Shown here piece after piece: positions 16,625 through 25,368 of a stretch of DNA of 64,000 nt. The position numbers were made by a program, and so were the translations under genes. The stretch spans positions 30,475 to 94,474 of the forward strand of contig CAAEAE010000051.1 of the NCBI GenBank assembly GCA_900753715.1, in the 5' to 3' direction. This DNA is from an uncultured Roseburia sp. Its GTDB lineage: Bacteria > Bacillota_A > Clostridia > Lachnospirales > Lachnospiraceae. The notes below the pieces were generated by a model, which ran no database searches, had not been told where the DNA came from, and saw only the letters and a program-made list of their open reading frames with translations. Each line of letters begins with the position of its first letter. Within the stretch, counting starts at the first letter, position 1.

Positions 16625-18214
16625 TTATTCTCTTGTATACAAAACAGACTCTACCAGCGCGTAGCCACTTTCTTTTTCCTTGTTTCCGATGCAGAATACA
16701 CCGTTTTTCACACCGACCCAGCGCCCCGGAACAGCAAAAAGGCTGCCTGCTTCCCGGTAAGTGCTGCCATCTGTGCTGTACTCAATCAAAACCTTTTCCC
16801 GTGGGAATCCTTTTTCCGTCTCACTTAAATCCTGCGTTCCATCCCGTTTCACCGTATATCTCACAGAAATTGTTTCACTTTCCAGTGTTCCAAGCGAAAC
16901 CTCGCTCTCCTCGGTGTGGTCAACTAAAATTTTGCCATACTTCTGCTCTCCGCTCACATAATAGGCATGAAGTGCTCCCGCTTCTCTTCTGACTGCAAGG
17001 ACACCGTACCGCACACCCATGGAAATGACACCAGCTTCTTCTCCCTCTTTAAGATGTGAGAGATCAAGCTTTGTCACACAGCAAAATTCCGGTGCCGGCC
17101 ACTTTGCAAGCAACAGGTTCGGCACATCCCCGTAAGGGCGTTCTGCCGGGACAGCGTTTAACCGCAGCGCATTTCCGGTAAGCGCATACCAGTCCTCTTT
17201 CGGGTTCGCATTCCACTGCCACTGTACGCCAAGCTCCTTTCCGGTAAAATCATCCGAGGTAACCGGCTCCGTGCGCTCCCCTGTCACTGTTCCTACATTT
17301 GGCTTACGGTATTCCATGACCGGCTCTCCGTAATTGTTTCCATCCTTTGCCACACCGATAATTGGCCAGTCGTTCTCCCAGTGCATCGGCTGCAAATGTG
17401 TGATTCTTCCGGCACTGTATACGTCCTGAAAATGTAAAAACCAGTCCTCTCCGGTCACGGTATCCACCCAGGCTCCCTGGTGAGGGCCGTTTACCGGGCT
17501 GTCTCCCTGACGCATCACAACCTTGTATTCATACGGACCAAACACATTTTTCGAGCGCAGTACGGTCTGCCAGCCGATTTTGACACCGCCTGCCGGGGCA
17601 AAAATATAATACCAACCGTTTCGCTTGTACATTTTAGGACCTTCAATCGTCACCTGGTCATTTTCATTTCCGTCAAAAATTTTGACCTCGTCTCCGATTA
17701 ATCCCATCCCGTCCGGCTGCATTTCTACCATATGAAGCACACTCTTATAGCCGATACGGCTCTTTGCCACTCCTGCCACAAGATAAGCCCGTCCATCCTC
17801 ATCCCAGAATGGGCACGGATCAATCCAGCCTGCCCCCCGACGGATATTGACCGGCTTGCTCCACTCGCCAAACGGGTCTGTCGCAGTACACATATAGATT
17901 CCCTCATCCGGCATCGGGAAGCATGCAAAATAAGTTCCCTCATGATAACGGATTGCCGGTGCCCACACACCGCATCCGTGAACCGGTGTGTCATAGCGCT
18001 TCTCCGGCAGTTCCTTTAAGATATAGTTGACAACCTTCCAGTTGACAAGGTCCTTTGAGTGCAGCAACGGCAATCCCGGCACATTGGAAAAACTCGATGC
18101 AATCATAAAATAATCCTCACCCACACGGATTGCATCCGGGTCGGAATAATCCGCATACAACACCGGATTGCGGTAATTTCCATTGCCAAGGTCTCCATTC
18201 CAGATTTCGTTCAT
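16625..18214 (-). CDS. Glycoside hydrolase family 43 (beta-xylosidase/arabinofuranosidase-type)
   Basis: Intracellular five-bladed propeller glycosidase of 529 aa; there is no signal peptide, so it acts on imported oligosaccharides. Catalytic triad candidates: Asp25 in YADYSDPDAI (general base), Asp in GWIDPCPFWDEDG (pKa modulator) and Glu in TIEGPKMYKRNGWYYIF (general acid). The C-terminal half (about 320-529) looks like the beta-sandwich domain appended to many xylosidases. ATG 18214 has GGGAGG upstream; an in-frame start at 18241 lacks one. It diverges from an AraC regulator likely to control it. Xylan or arabinan side-chain oligosaccharides are the expected substrates; exact specificity cannot be read. 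Confidence 0.9.
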   Translation of the reverse strand: MNEIWNGDLGNGNYRNPVLYADYSDPDAIRVGEDYFMIASSFSNVPGLPLLHSKDLVNWKVVNYILKELPEKRYDTPVHGCGVWAPAIRYHEGTYFACFPMPDEGIYMCTATDPFGEWSKPVNIRRGAGWIDPCPFWDEDGRAYLVAGVAKSRIGYKSVLHMVEMQPDGMGLIGDEVKIFDGNENDQVTIEGPKMYKRNGWYYIFAPAGGVKIGWQTVLRSKNVFGPYEYKVVMRQGDSPVNGPHQGAWVDTVTGEDWFLHFQDVYSAGRITHLQPMHWENDWPIIGVAKDGNNYGEPVMEYRKPNVGTVTGERTEPVTSDDFTGKELGVQWQWNANPKEDWYALTGNALRLNAVPAERPYGDVPNLLLAKWPAPEFCCVTKLDLSHLKEGEEAGVISMGVRYGVLAVRREAGALHAYYVSGEQKYGKILVDHTEESEVSLGTLESETISVRYTVKRDGTQDLSETEKGFPREKVLIEYSTDGSTYREAGSLFAVPGRWVGVKNGVFCIGNKEKESGYALVESVLYTRE

Positions 18215-18255
18215 AGTTGTTTCCTCCCTTAAAACTTCCATTCACTTCTGTTTTT

Positions 18256-18261
18256 ATTTTA
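18256..18261 (-). promoter_or_regulatory. Putative -10 box of the GH43 gene
   Basis: Minus-strand TAAAAT. There is no consensus -35; the expected -35 position is occupied by one of two TGCCAG direct repeats, as expected for an activator-dependent promoter. Confidence 0.45.
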
Positions 18262-18282
18262 TCGTTTTTTGTATTTTTTTCC

Positions 18283-18309
18283 TGCCAGGAACGAGATTTT
18301 TCTTGCCAG
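18283..18309. promoter_or_regulatory. Direct repeats TGCCAG, 21-bp spacing: candidate AraC-type operator
   Basis: TGCCAG at 18283-18288 and 18304-18309 are exactly 21 bp (two helical turns) apart, the spacing used by many AraC-family regulators. The site lies between the GH43 and AraC genes, touching the predicted -35 of GH43. Confidence 0.5.
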
Positions 18310-18312
18310 ATA

Positions 18313-18341
18313 TTGCGGTTTTTACTTTTTTCCAGTATAGT
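18313..18341 (+). promoter_or_regulatory. Promoter of the AraC-family regulator
   Basis: TTGCGG (18313-18318), 17-nt spacer, TATAGT (18336-18341), starting 4 bp after the second TGCCAG repeat, which suggests autoregulation. Confidence 0.6.
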
Positions 18342-18372
18342 AAAATCATCCGGAAAAGGAGGGTCTCTTTTC

Positions 18373-19182
18373 ATGAAAAGCATCTATCAAAACCGCACCG
18401 AACCGTTTACCATCCGCATCACCCAAAACAACAGCTATGCACCCCATCTCCACCGGGAAATCGAGTTGTTTTACGTGTTAGACGGTGAAATTGAAATCAC
18501 CATCGGTTCTGCGACACAGATACTTTCTGCCGGAATGGCATCCATCGCCTTTCCAAATGTTGCACACAAGACACATACAGAAACGTCCTCCCGTGCAATT
18601 CTCGTGATTTTTCCTCCGGAGCTTTTACCGGACTATCACAAGGAGTTTTCTTCCACGCTGCCTGCGTCTCCGTTTGTGACCGCACCCTCCGACCCGAAAC
18701 GGCTGCATCATCTGTTTATGGAGCTTCTTGCCTGTCAGGAAGGCACTGCTTTTAAGGCATCGCCTGCATTAAAAAAAGACGGGCTTTTGCCCGTCAAAAG
18801 TTATCTTGCGCTCATTCTCTGGCTCATCTTGTCAGATATTGTACTACTGCCCGGCACTACGGTATCCTCTGATATCTGTGAGGAAATTGCTGCATACTTA
18901 AACGGACATTTCACGGAGCCGCTAAGTCTGTCAGACCTTGCGTTCTCCCTCGGCTACAGTAAATATTATATCTCGCATATTTTCCGCGACAGCTTTGGCT
19001 GTTCCTATACCGATTACCTGAACCGGCTCCGCTGCGAGCACGCAATGGGGCTTTTGATGCACACAGACCTCTCGGTCACCGATGCCTGCTACGCCAGCGG
19101 ATTTAACAGCCTAAGAACCTTCTACCGCTCTTTTGCGCAGGTGTACGACACTACTCCCGGAAAGCCTCACGCAGGCGCCTGA
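18373..19182 (+). CDS. AraC-family transcriptional regulator with cupin sensor
   Basis: Regulator of 269 aa. The N-terminal cupin-like ligand-binding domain (about 15-120) shows APHLHREIELFYVLDGEIEI; the C-terminal double helix-turn-helix (about 170-269) shows SLSDLAFSLGYSKYYISHIFRDSFG and TDACYASGFNSLRTFYRSF. The start ATG 18373 has AGGAGG 12 nt upstream; the reading frame further upstream is intergenic. The gene is divergent from GH43, so it probably senses a pentose or oligosaccharide and activates that gene. Its last 32 nt overlap the end of the convergent MocR-type gene. Confidence 0.9.
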   Translation: MKSIYQNRTEPFTIRITQNNSYAPHLHREIELFYVLDGEIEITIGSATQILSAGMASIAFPNVAHKTHTETSSRAILVIFPPELLPDYHKEFSSTLPASPFVTAPSDPKRLHHLFMELLACQEGTAFKASPALKKDGLLPVKSYLALILWLILSDIVLLPGTTVSSDICEEIAAYLNGHFTEPLSLSDLAFSLGYSKYYISHIFRDSFGCSYTDYLNRLRCEHAMGLLMHTDLSVTDACYASGFNSLRTFYRSFAQVYDTTPGKPHAGA

Positions 19183-20632
19183 TGCCTTCTTTTATTTTCT
19201 CCTCATCTAACTGTCCATAGCCTAACAATAAAACCGGTGGATTTTTCTTTGTATTTTCTTCATTTGTTGAGCAATCAAGCAGATACTCAGACAGGGAAGA
19301 AACCTTTACGCCTTCTTTTCTCGCCATCTTTGACAACTTGCTCCCACATTGCGTGGTTTTTACTCTTACAAGCACATGAAGTCCGGCGTGATCTCCGCTG
19401 ATGCGCTCCACCCAGGGTTCGTTACGCAGTTCTCCAAGCAAAAAATCATGTCTGCTGCGGTAAATACCTCGCATCCGGTTTAAATGGCGCTCAAAATGTC
19501 CTTCCTCAATAAATGCGTGAAGCGCCTCCTGCTGCATTCTCGGCACGGTTGTCGAATAAAATCCACATCGGCTATGATACTGTTCTAACAGTGCGTCCGG
19601 CAGCACCATATAACTGATTCGAAGTGCCGGTGCGATGCTTTTAGAGAACGTTCCAAGGTAAATCACTTTTCCATAGCGATCCACGCTCTGAAAAGACGGA
19701 ATCGGTTTTCCCCTGTAACGGTACTCGCTGTCGTGATCATCCTCAATCAGATAGCGCTCCTTACGCTCCGCCGCCCACTGTAACAACTCCAGCCGCTGTT
19801 TCAAAGGCATAACGGTTCCAAGTGGAAACTGGTGGGATGGCATCATATAAATGATATCCGGCTCTGCTTCCCCGCTTTTGGTAGCATACTGCCTTATCGC
19901 TTTTAACTGTAAGCCGCCGTCTTCTGCCGGCACCGTTACCACCCGATAACCCATATTGCAAAATGTATGGTATGCCTGCGGATATCCCGGATTCTCCATC
20001 AAAACGGTTCTGTTTTTTCCTAAAACCTGTGCCAGAAGAATTTCTAAATATTCGTTTCCGGCACCGATAATAATGTTTTCCGGGCCGCAGTTAACCCCTC
20101 TTGCCTGATGCAGATAGCGGTTAATCGCCTCCCGCAACTCCAAATCCCCCTGTCCGTCTCCCGGAAGAAGCAGATTTTCTCTGTCGTCTGCTAACACATT
20201 GCGGTTGACCTTTCTCCAGACACTAAACGGAAATGCCGCCGTATCAATCGCATACGGAGAGAAATCAATCTCTGCACGGGTATCTTCTTTTCCTGTCAAA
20301 GCTTTTGGAGCCGTCTTTTTCCCGGACTGTTCCTCCTTTGGCGGTTGCAGTGTCTTTCCCATATGCCCCAGCCGGTACAGCTGTGCAATATCGCACACAA
20401 AGAATCCCCTGCACGCCTCCGCACGGATATACCCTTCCGCTAAAAGCTGGTCATATGCCAGTTCCACCGTACTGCGGCTCACCGAAAGATTTTTTGCCAA
20501 GAGACGGGTCGAGGGCAGTTTTTCCCCTACCGGAATCCTGCCCTCTGTGATTTCATTTTTTATGTATTCGTAGATTTTTTCATACAGAGGAGCTGTTTTC
20601 TCCCCCTGCAAATCAATCATAATTTCTATCAT
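19151..20632 (-). CDS. MocR/PdxR-type regulator (GntR HTH fused to aminotransferase)
   Basis: Fusion regulator of 493 aa: an N-terminal GntR winged helix (about 10-75, APLYEKIYEYIKNEITEGRI and LPSTRLLAKNLSVSRSTVELAYDQL) and a C-terminal class I aminotransferase fold (about 110-490) with the PLP Lys in TFSKSIAPALR and the EDDHDSEYRY Asp region. Such proteins usually use PLP as effector (PdxR) or sense amino acids such as GABA. There are no pdxS/pdxT genes here, so the target is unknown. It follows DUF2225 by 18 nt as the last gene of trpS-glnS-DUF2225. The start is ATG 20632 or ATG 20620; neither has a good ribosome binding site. Confidence 0.88.
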   Translation of the reverse strand: MIEIMIDLQGEKTAPLYEKIYEYIKNEITEGRIPVGEKLPSTRLLAKNLSVSRSTVELAYDQLLAEGYIRAEACRGFFVCDIAQLYRLGHMGKTLQPPKEEQSGKKTAPKALTGKEDTRAEIDFSPYAIDTAAFPFSVWRKVNRNVLADDRENLLLPGDGQGDLELREAINRYLHQARGVNCGPENIIIGAGNEYLEILLAQVLGKNRTVLMENPGYPQAYHTFCNMGYRVVTVPAEDGGLQLKAIRQYATKSGEAEPDIIYMMPSHQFPLGTVMPLKQRLELLQWAAERKERYLIEDDHDSEYRYRGKPIPSFQSVDRYGKVIYLGTFSKSIAPALRISYMVLPDALLEQYHSRCGFYSTTVPRMQQEALHAFIEEGHFERHLNRMRGIYRSRHDFLLGELRNEPWVERISGDHAGLHVLVRVKTTQCGSKLSKMARKEGVKVSSLSEYLLDCSTNEENTKKNPPVLLLGYGQLDEEKIKEGIRRLREAFRE

Positions 20633-20650
20633 ACAAGTCTGCCATCAGAA

Positions 20651-21526
20651 TTATTTTGTTTTCTTGATATCTTCAATAATCTGTTCCTTGAGCTCTCTTG
20701 CCAGATCCTTGATACGCTTAGATGCTGCCGGTGTCTGCAAAATTCTTGCAATGCACTTGGAAGACACATCGTATTTCTTGTAATGTGCGGACATAACTGC
20801 AATCAGATAATCCATGGTAGTTGCGTCCATTCCACAGATTGGGAAATTCTCACTTGCAACTGCCTTGGTAAATCCTTCGTATGCCTGCTGGTAAAATGCT
20901 TCTTCCTGCTCCTTACATTCCTTGCGAAGCTTCTCGGCATCCGGTGCAGAAGCATCAATGTTTTCTGCCTTTCCGCGTAACAGCCATGCAATCTTTAAGC
21001 AGGTGTATGCCTTCTCACTGTTCTTTCCCTTCTTGACAATGGTACAAAACAGAGCTAACTTATAGCGCTCGATTGCAGAATCATAATCAAGTACCTTTGG
21101 CTCCACATCTCCATTTCCCTTGAATTTGGAGCAGACACCCTCTTTAATGAGTTTAATCTGTGCGCTGGTGAGATGTTCAAAATAACGGTCAAGCGCTGTA
21201 TAACCGCAGTACGGGCAGGATAACACACCATATTTGTTGGTATCAATGTATTCATACCGCGGACGCAGGTCAAAATCCGGCTCAAGACGCTTTACTCTGC
21301 CGTTTTTAATCAGCTTTGTCTTGAATACCTTATCACATACGGTACAACGGATTGCCTTGTCTAACAGGAAACTCTCCTCAGAAGGAATTTCTTCCTTGAC
21401 TTCTCCGTTCTCCGCTACACTCTTCTTCTTTTCATCCTCGAACAGATTCGTGGTATCATCTGCCTGGATTCCGAACTTCTCAAGTCCGGCAAGTAAATTC
21501 ATATTTCCATCCATTTTTTTTACCAT
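20651..21526 (-). CDS. DUF2225 family protein with zinc-finger-like CxxC motifs
   Basis: Uncharacterised conserved protein of Clostridia and Bacilli (up to 291 aa). Seen: CTVCDKVFKTK and CPYCGYTALDRYF, two CxxC pairs about 45 residues apart that could bind one zinc, followed by a helical, tetratricopeptide-like region (about 140-285). No membrane segment or signal peptide. Start is ambiguous: ATG 21526, ATG 21514 or ATG 21502 (MNLLAGLEKFG, with GATGG 5 nt upstream); the last gives 283 aa and could be the real one. Located between glnS and the MocR-type gene in one operon. Function unknown. Confidence 0.8.
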   Translation of the reverse strand: MVKKMDGNMNLLAGLEKFGIQADDTTNLFEDEKKKSVAENGEVKEEIPSEESFLLDKAIRCTVCDKVFKTKLIKNGRVKRLEPDFDLRPRYEYIDTNKYGVLSCPYCGYTALDRYFEHLTSAQIKLIKEGVCSKFKGNGDVEPKVLDYDSAIERYKLALFCTIVKKGKNSEKAYTCLKIAWLLRGKAENIDASAPDAEKLRKECKEQEEAFYQQAYEGFTKAVASENFPICGMDATTMDYLIAVMSAHYKKYDVSSKCIARILQTPAASKRIKDLARELKEQIIEDIKKTK

Positions 21527-21536
21527 ACCTTTCTTT

Positions 21537-23204
21537 CTATGCGGTTGGCAGTTTAAACGAGCTCTTCAAAGAAACAATCCGGTTAAATACCAGATGCTCC
21601 GGTGTAGAATCCTTTGCATCCACACAGAAAAATCCCTGTCTTACAAACTGGAAACTGTCATAGGCTTCTGCATCTTTTAAGTTCTCTTCCAGCATACAAT
21701 TTTTTAACACTGTCAGGGAATTTGGATTCAGATTCAAACTGCCATCTTCATTATACACGCCTTTTTCCTCATCTACAATATTTTCATACAGACGGACTTC
21801 CGCCGGAACTGCGTGTGCTGCAGATACCCACTGGATTGTTCCTTTTACCTTTCTGCCGTCCGGGCTGTTTCCGCCACGGGATGCCGGGTCGTAGGTACAG
21901 TGGATTTCGGTTACTTTTCCGTCCTCATCTTTTACAAAACTGTTACAGGTTACAAAATAAGCATTCATCAGACGCACTTCATTGCCCGGGAACATACGGA
22001 AGTATTTCTTCGGCGGCTCCTCCATGAAGTCCTCTCTGTCGATGTAAAGTTCTCTGCCAAACGGCACTTTACGGCTCCCCAATGCTTCATTTTCGAGGTT
22101 ATTTGTCACATCTAACTCTTCAACCTGCCCTTCCGGATAGTTGTCGATAATGACCTTTACCGGGTCTAAAATTGCCATCATACGTGGTTTCTTTAATTTT
22201 AAGTCTTCACGGATACAATATTCTAACATTGCATAGTCAACAGAACTGTTTGCCTTTGATACGCCACAGAGTTCCACGAACATCTTGATGGATTCCGGTG
22301 TAAAGCCTCTTCTGCGAAGTGCTGCAATGGAAACCAGTCTCGGGTCATCCCAGCCGTCTACGATTCCCTCTTCTACCAGACGCTTAATGTAACGTTTTCC
22401 GGTAACTACATTCGTGAGATATAATTTTGCAAACTCAATCTGTTTTGGTGGCATCTCATATTCAAGCTCACGTACTACCCAGTCATACAGCGGTCTGTGG
22501 TCCTCAAACTCCAGTGTGCAGATAGAATGTGTGATTCCCTCAATTGCGTCCTCAATCGGATGTGCAAAATCATACATCGGATAGATGCACCATTTATCAC
22601 CGGTTCTGTGATGATTCATATGTGCCACACGGTAGATAACCGGATCTCTCATGTTGATGTTAGAAGAACTCATGTCAATCTTTGCACGAAGAACCTTTTC
22701 TCCGTCTGCAAACTTGCCGTTCTTCATATCTTCAAATAATGCTAAGTTTTCTTCCACACTGCGGTTAGAAGACGGATCTTCCTTTCCCGGCTCCGTCAAA
22801 GTTCCACGGTACTCTCTGATTTCGTCTGCAGAAAGGTCTGACACGTATGCCTTGCCCTTTTTAATCAGCTTCACTGCTGCTTCATACATCTGGTCAAAAT
22901 AATCGGACGCGAAGAACAGGCGGTCTTCCCAGTCTGCTCCTAACCATTCAATATCTGACTTAATTGCCTCTACGAACTCTGTCTTCTCCTTTGTCGGGTT
23001 CGTATCATCAAAACGAAGGTTGAATTTCCCGCCATACTTCTGCGCCAGCCCATAGTTTAAAAGGATGGACTTTGCATGTCCGATGTGAAGATAGCCATTT
23101 GGTTCCGGAGGAAATCTGGTGTGAACTGTTTTGCAATGGCCTTCCTCTAAGTCTTTATCAATTATCATTTCAATAAAATTCTTTGAAACTGTTTCGTTTT
23201 CCAC
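21537..23204 (-). CDS. glnS: Glutaminyl-tRNA synthetase
   Basis: Class I aminoacyl-tRNA synthetase of 555 aa charging tRNA-Gln directly. Seen: [18 protein letters not shown] (HIGH motif), [11 protein letters not shown], the GlnRS/GluRS catalytic region [39 protein letters not shown], and the C-terminal anticodon-binding beta barrels. The KMSKS loop region reads [15 protein letters not shown], whereas E. coli GlnRS has a MSKRK-type sequence there. Start is GTG 23204, with AGGAGG 10 nt upstream. It follows trpS by 13 nt. Many Firmicutes lack GlnRS and use transamidation, so its presence reflects acquisition in this lineage. Confidence 0.95.
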   Translation of the reverse strand: MENETVSKNFIEMIIDKDLEEGHCKTVHTRFPPEPNGYLHIGHAKSILLNYGLAQKYGGKFNLRFDDTNPTKEKTEFVEAIKSDIEWLGADWEDRLFFASDYFDQMYEAAVKLIKKGKAYVSDLSADEIREYRGTLTEPGKEDPSSNRSVEENLALFEDMKNGKFADGEKVLRAKIDMSSSNINMRDPVIYRVAHMNHHRTGDKWCIYPMYDFAHPIEDAIEGITHSICTLEFEDHRPLYDWVVRELEYEMPPKQIEFAKLYLTNVVTGKRYIKRLVEEGIVDGWDDPRLVSIAALRRRGFTPESIKMFVELCGVSKANSSVDYAMLEYCIREDLKLKKPRMMAILDPVKVIIDNYPEGQVEELDVTNNLENEALGSRKVPFGRELYIDREDFMEEPPKKYFRMFPGNEVRLMNAYFVTCNSFVKDEDGKVTEIHCTYDPASRGGNSPDGRKVKGTIQWVSAAHAVPAEVRLYENIVDEEKGVYNEDGSLNLNPNSLTVLKNCMLEENLKDAEAYDSFQFVRQGFFCVDAKDSTPEHLVFNRIVSLKSSFKLPTA

Positions 23205-23217
23205 GATGCCTTACCTC

Positions 23218-24309
23218 CTAGTTATATTTCTTCTTCTGTTCGTCTAAAAATTCCGCTGTATCGAAATAATCAATCTTCATGGCATGTTTTACTTCGGCAA
23301 GCGTCTTTGCAGCCTCTTCTTTCGCCACTTCACTGCCCTTCTTTAAGATATCGTATACATCCTCGATATGTTTTTCGTATTCTTTTCTTCTGGCACGGAT
23401 TGGGCTTAACTCCTCCTGTACCACATTGTTTAAGAACTTCTTTACCTTGACATCGCCAAGTCCGCCACGTTTGTAGTGTGCTTTTAACTCATCAAGATTT
23501 GCATACTCCGGCAGATACTCCTCAAAATGCTTCTGATTGCTGAATGCATCGAGATAAGTAAATACCGTGTTACCCTCTAATTTACCCGGGTCTTCGATAC
23601 GGATATGATCCGGATCCGTAAACATGGACATAATCTTCTTCTTAACCTCTTCCTCCGGGTCAGACAGATAGATACAGTTTCCAAGGGACTTGCTCATTTT
23701 AGCTTTGCCGTCAATTCCCGGAAGGCGTAAGCATGCTTCATTCTCCGGAAGTAAAATCTTCGGATCCACCAGTGTCTCGCCATAAACAGTGTTAAATTTG
23801 TGTACGATTTCCTTGGTCTGCTCAAGCATCGGCATCTGGTCTTCTCCTACCGGAACAACCGTTGCCTTGAAGGCGGTAATATCTGCTGCCTGGCTGATTG
23901 GGTACGAGAAAAATCCAACCGGAATACTTGCCTCAAAATTGCGCATCTGAATTTCAGATTTTACAGTAGGATTCCGCTGCAGACGGGATACCGTTACCAG
24001 ATTCATATAATAAAAAGTCAGTTCTGTCAGCTCTGTCACATAAGACTGGATAAAAATATTGGATTTCGCCGGATCAATTCCCGCAGAAAGGTAATCGAGT
24101 GCTACCTCCATAATATTATCCCGCACTTTTGCCGGATTATCTGCATTATCCGTCAATGCCTGTGCATCTGCAATCATAATAAAAATCTTGTCAAACTCGC
24201 CGGAATTCTGTAATTCCACGCGACGTCTTAAGGACCCTACATAATGTCCTACATGAAGTTTTCCGGTAGGACGGTCGCCAGTTAAAATAATCTGTTCTTT
24301 CTTTTCCAT
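23218..24309 (-). CDS. trpS: Tryptophanyl-tRNA synthetase
   Basis: Class I synthetase charging tRNA-Trp; 363 aa. The HIGH motif appears as GKLHVGHYVGSL, the KMSKS motif as KMSKSLGN, and the tryptophan-site region as VGEDQMPMLEQTKEI. The length is slightly greater than the usual 330 because of extra residues before the KMSKS loop and at the C-terminus. ATG 24309 is preceded by AGAGGT. It is first in the trpS-glnS-DUF2225-MocR operon and has its own promoter. The 78-nt leader contains only a small hairpin, not a T-box. Confidence 0.95.
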   Translation of the reverse strand: MEKKEQIILTGDRPTGKLHVGHYVGSLRRRVELQNSGEFDKIFIMIADAQALTDNADNPAKVRDNIMEVALDYLSAGIDPAKSNIFIQSYVTELTELTFYYMNLVTVSRLQRNPTVKSEIQMRNFEASIPVGFFSYPISQAADITAFKATVVPVGEDQMPMLEQTKEIVHKFNTVYGETLVDPKILLPENEACLRLPGIDGKAKMSKSLGNCIYLSDPEEEVKKKIMSMFTDPDHIRIEDPGKLEGNTVFTYLDAFSNQKHFEEYLPEYANLDELKAHYKRGGLGDVKVKKFLNNVVQEELSPIRARRKEYEKHIEDVYDILKKGSEVAKEEAAKTLAEVKHAMKIDYFDTAEFLDEQKKKYN

Positions 24310-24327
24310 ACATTACCTCTATCTACC

Positions 24328-24344
24328 ATGCGCTTTTTGCGCAT
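24328..24344. repeat. Small perfect hairpin in the trpS leader
   Basis: ATGCGC-TTTTT-GCGCAT. Too small and without terminator features to be a T-box; possibly an mRNA 5'-end stabiliser. Confidence 0.4.
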
Positions 24345-24355
24345 ACTCTTTAGAC

Positions 24356-24384
24356 ATTATACACTGAAAAGCCCTTATCAGCAA
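24356..24384 (-). promoter_or_regulatory. Promoter of trpS operon
   Basis: Minus strand TTGCTG (complement 24379-24384), 17-nt spacer, TATAAT (complement 24356-24361). Confidence 0.8.
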
Positions 24385-24387
24385 GGA

Positions 24388-25368
24388 TTATCTTTCCTCA
24401 CGGAAATAAGAGTTTCCAAGACTTGCAGGCGGCTGGCTTTCCTGTTTGTTGCGCTTGCTTGTGATAATAAGGACTACAATCGTCACAACATAAGGCAGCA
24501 TCTTGCAAAGCTCCTGTGTTGCACGGTTTAAGCCTGGCAGATAAATATATAAAATATAAAGTCCGCCGAATAAAAGGGAGCCCCAGATAGCATTTGCCGG
24601 ATTCCAGAGTGCAAGAATTACCACTGCAACCGCAAGCCATCCTCTGTCTCCAAATCCATTGTTTGACCAGGTTCCGCCAAGATATTCCATTACGAAGTAT
24701 AATCCTCCGAGTCCCGCAATCGCAGCACCGCATACGGTTGCCACATATTTATAGCGGGAAACATTGATTCCGGCTGCATCTGCTGTTGCCGGGCTTTCTC
24801 CTACCGCACGAAGATTTAATCCGCGGCGTGTTCTCTTTAAGAAATACGTAATAAAAACAGCAAGTACAATCGCAAGGTATGTCAAAAAGCCATAAGAGAA
24901 CAGCAAATCTCCCACAAAAGGGATTGCCGATAATCCCGGAATTTTTGCACGAAAAGCTGCTGCTGTCGTTGCAACCGAAATCTGGCCTACACCACCGGCA
25001 AGTTTTGAGATAGAGCCTCCGAAGAAATTACCAAATCCAACACCAAATGTGGTCAGTGCAAGACCTACCACATTCTGATTTGCACGCAGTGTAATGGTAA
25101 GGAAGCTGTAAATAAGACCACCGAATGCCGCTACAAGCAGAGCGCATACCACCGCAATCAAAAGTCCGACAAACCCATTCGGGTTTTGGGTTCCGTTCTC
25201 ATAAAAGAATGCACCCATCAGTCCGGCGATTCCGCCCATATACATGATTCCGGGGATTCCAAGATTCAGATTACCGGATTTTTCGGTGAGGATTTCCCCT
25301 GTTGCGCCAAACAGGATGGCAATGCCCTGTCCAATGGCTTTCTGGATAAATGTCAAAATCAGATTCAT
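24388..25368 (-). CDS. Nucleoside-type ABC transporter permease (NupQ/YufQ-like)
   Basis: Membrane permease of 326 aa in the BPD_transp_2 family, with eight or more hydrophobic helices and the family signatures LTEKSGNLNLGIPGIMYMGG near the N-terminus and GESPATADAAGINV in the cytoplasmic EAA-like loop. It directly abuts the second permease gene (its ATG touches the preceding TAA). Together with that permease, a two-domain ATPase and a BMP lipoprotein it forms an importer, most likely for nucleosides, the known substrate of Bacillus NupNOPQ. Purine or pyrimidine preference cannot be told. Confidence 0.9.
   Translation of the reverse strand: MNLILTFIQKAIGQGIAILFGATGEILTEKSGNLNLGIPGIMYMGGIAGLMGAFFYENGTQNPNGFVGLLIAVVCALLVAAFGGLIYSFLTITLRANQNVVGLALTTFGVGFGNFFGGSISKLAGGVGQISVATTAAAFRAKIPGLSAIPFVGDLLFSYGFLTYLAIVLAVFITYFLKRTRRGLNLRAVGESPATADAAGINVSRYKYVATVCGAAIAGLGGLYFVMEYLGGTWSNNGFGDRGWLAVAVVILALWNPANAIWGSLLFGGLYILYIYLPGLNRATQELCKMLPYVVTIVVLIITSKRNKQESQPPASLGNSYFREER

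Noticed and set aside
24310..24387. T-box riboswitch before trpS
   Set aside because: The leader is only about 40 nt from the promoter and has one 6-bp hairpin; there is no T-box sequence or terminator.
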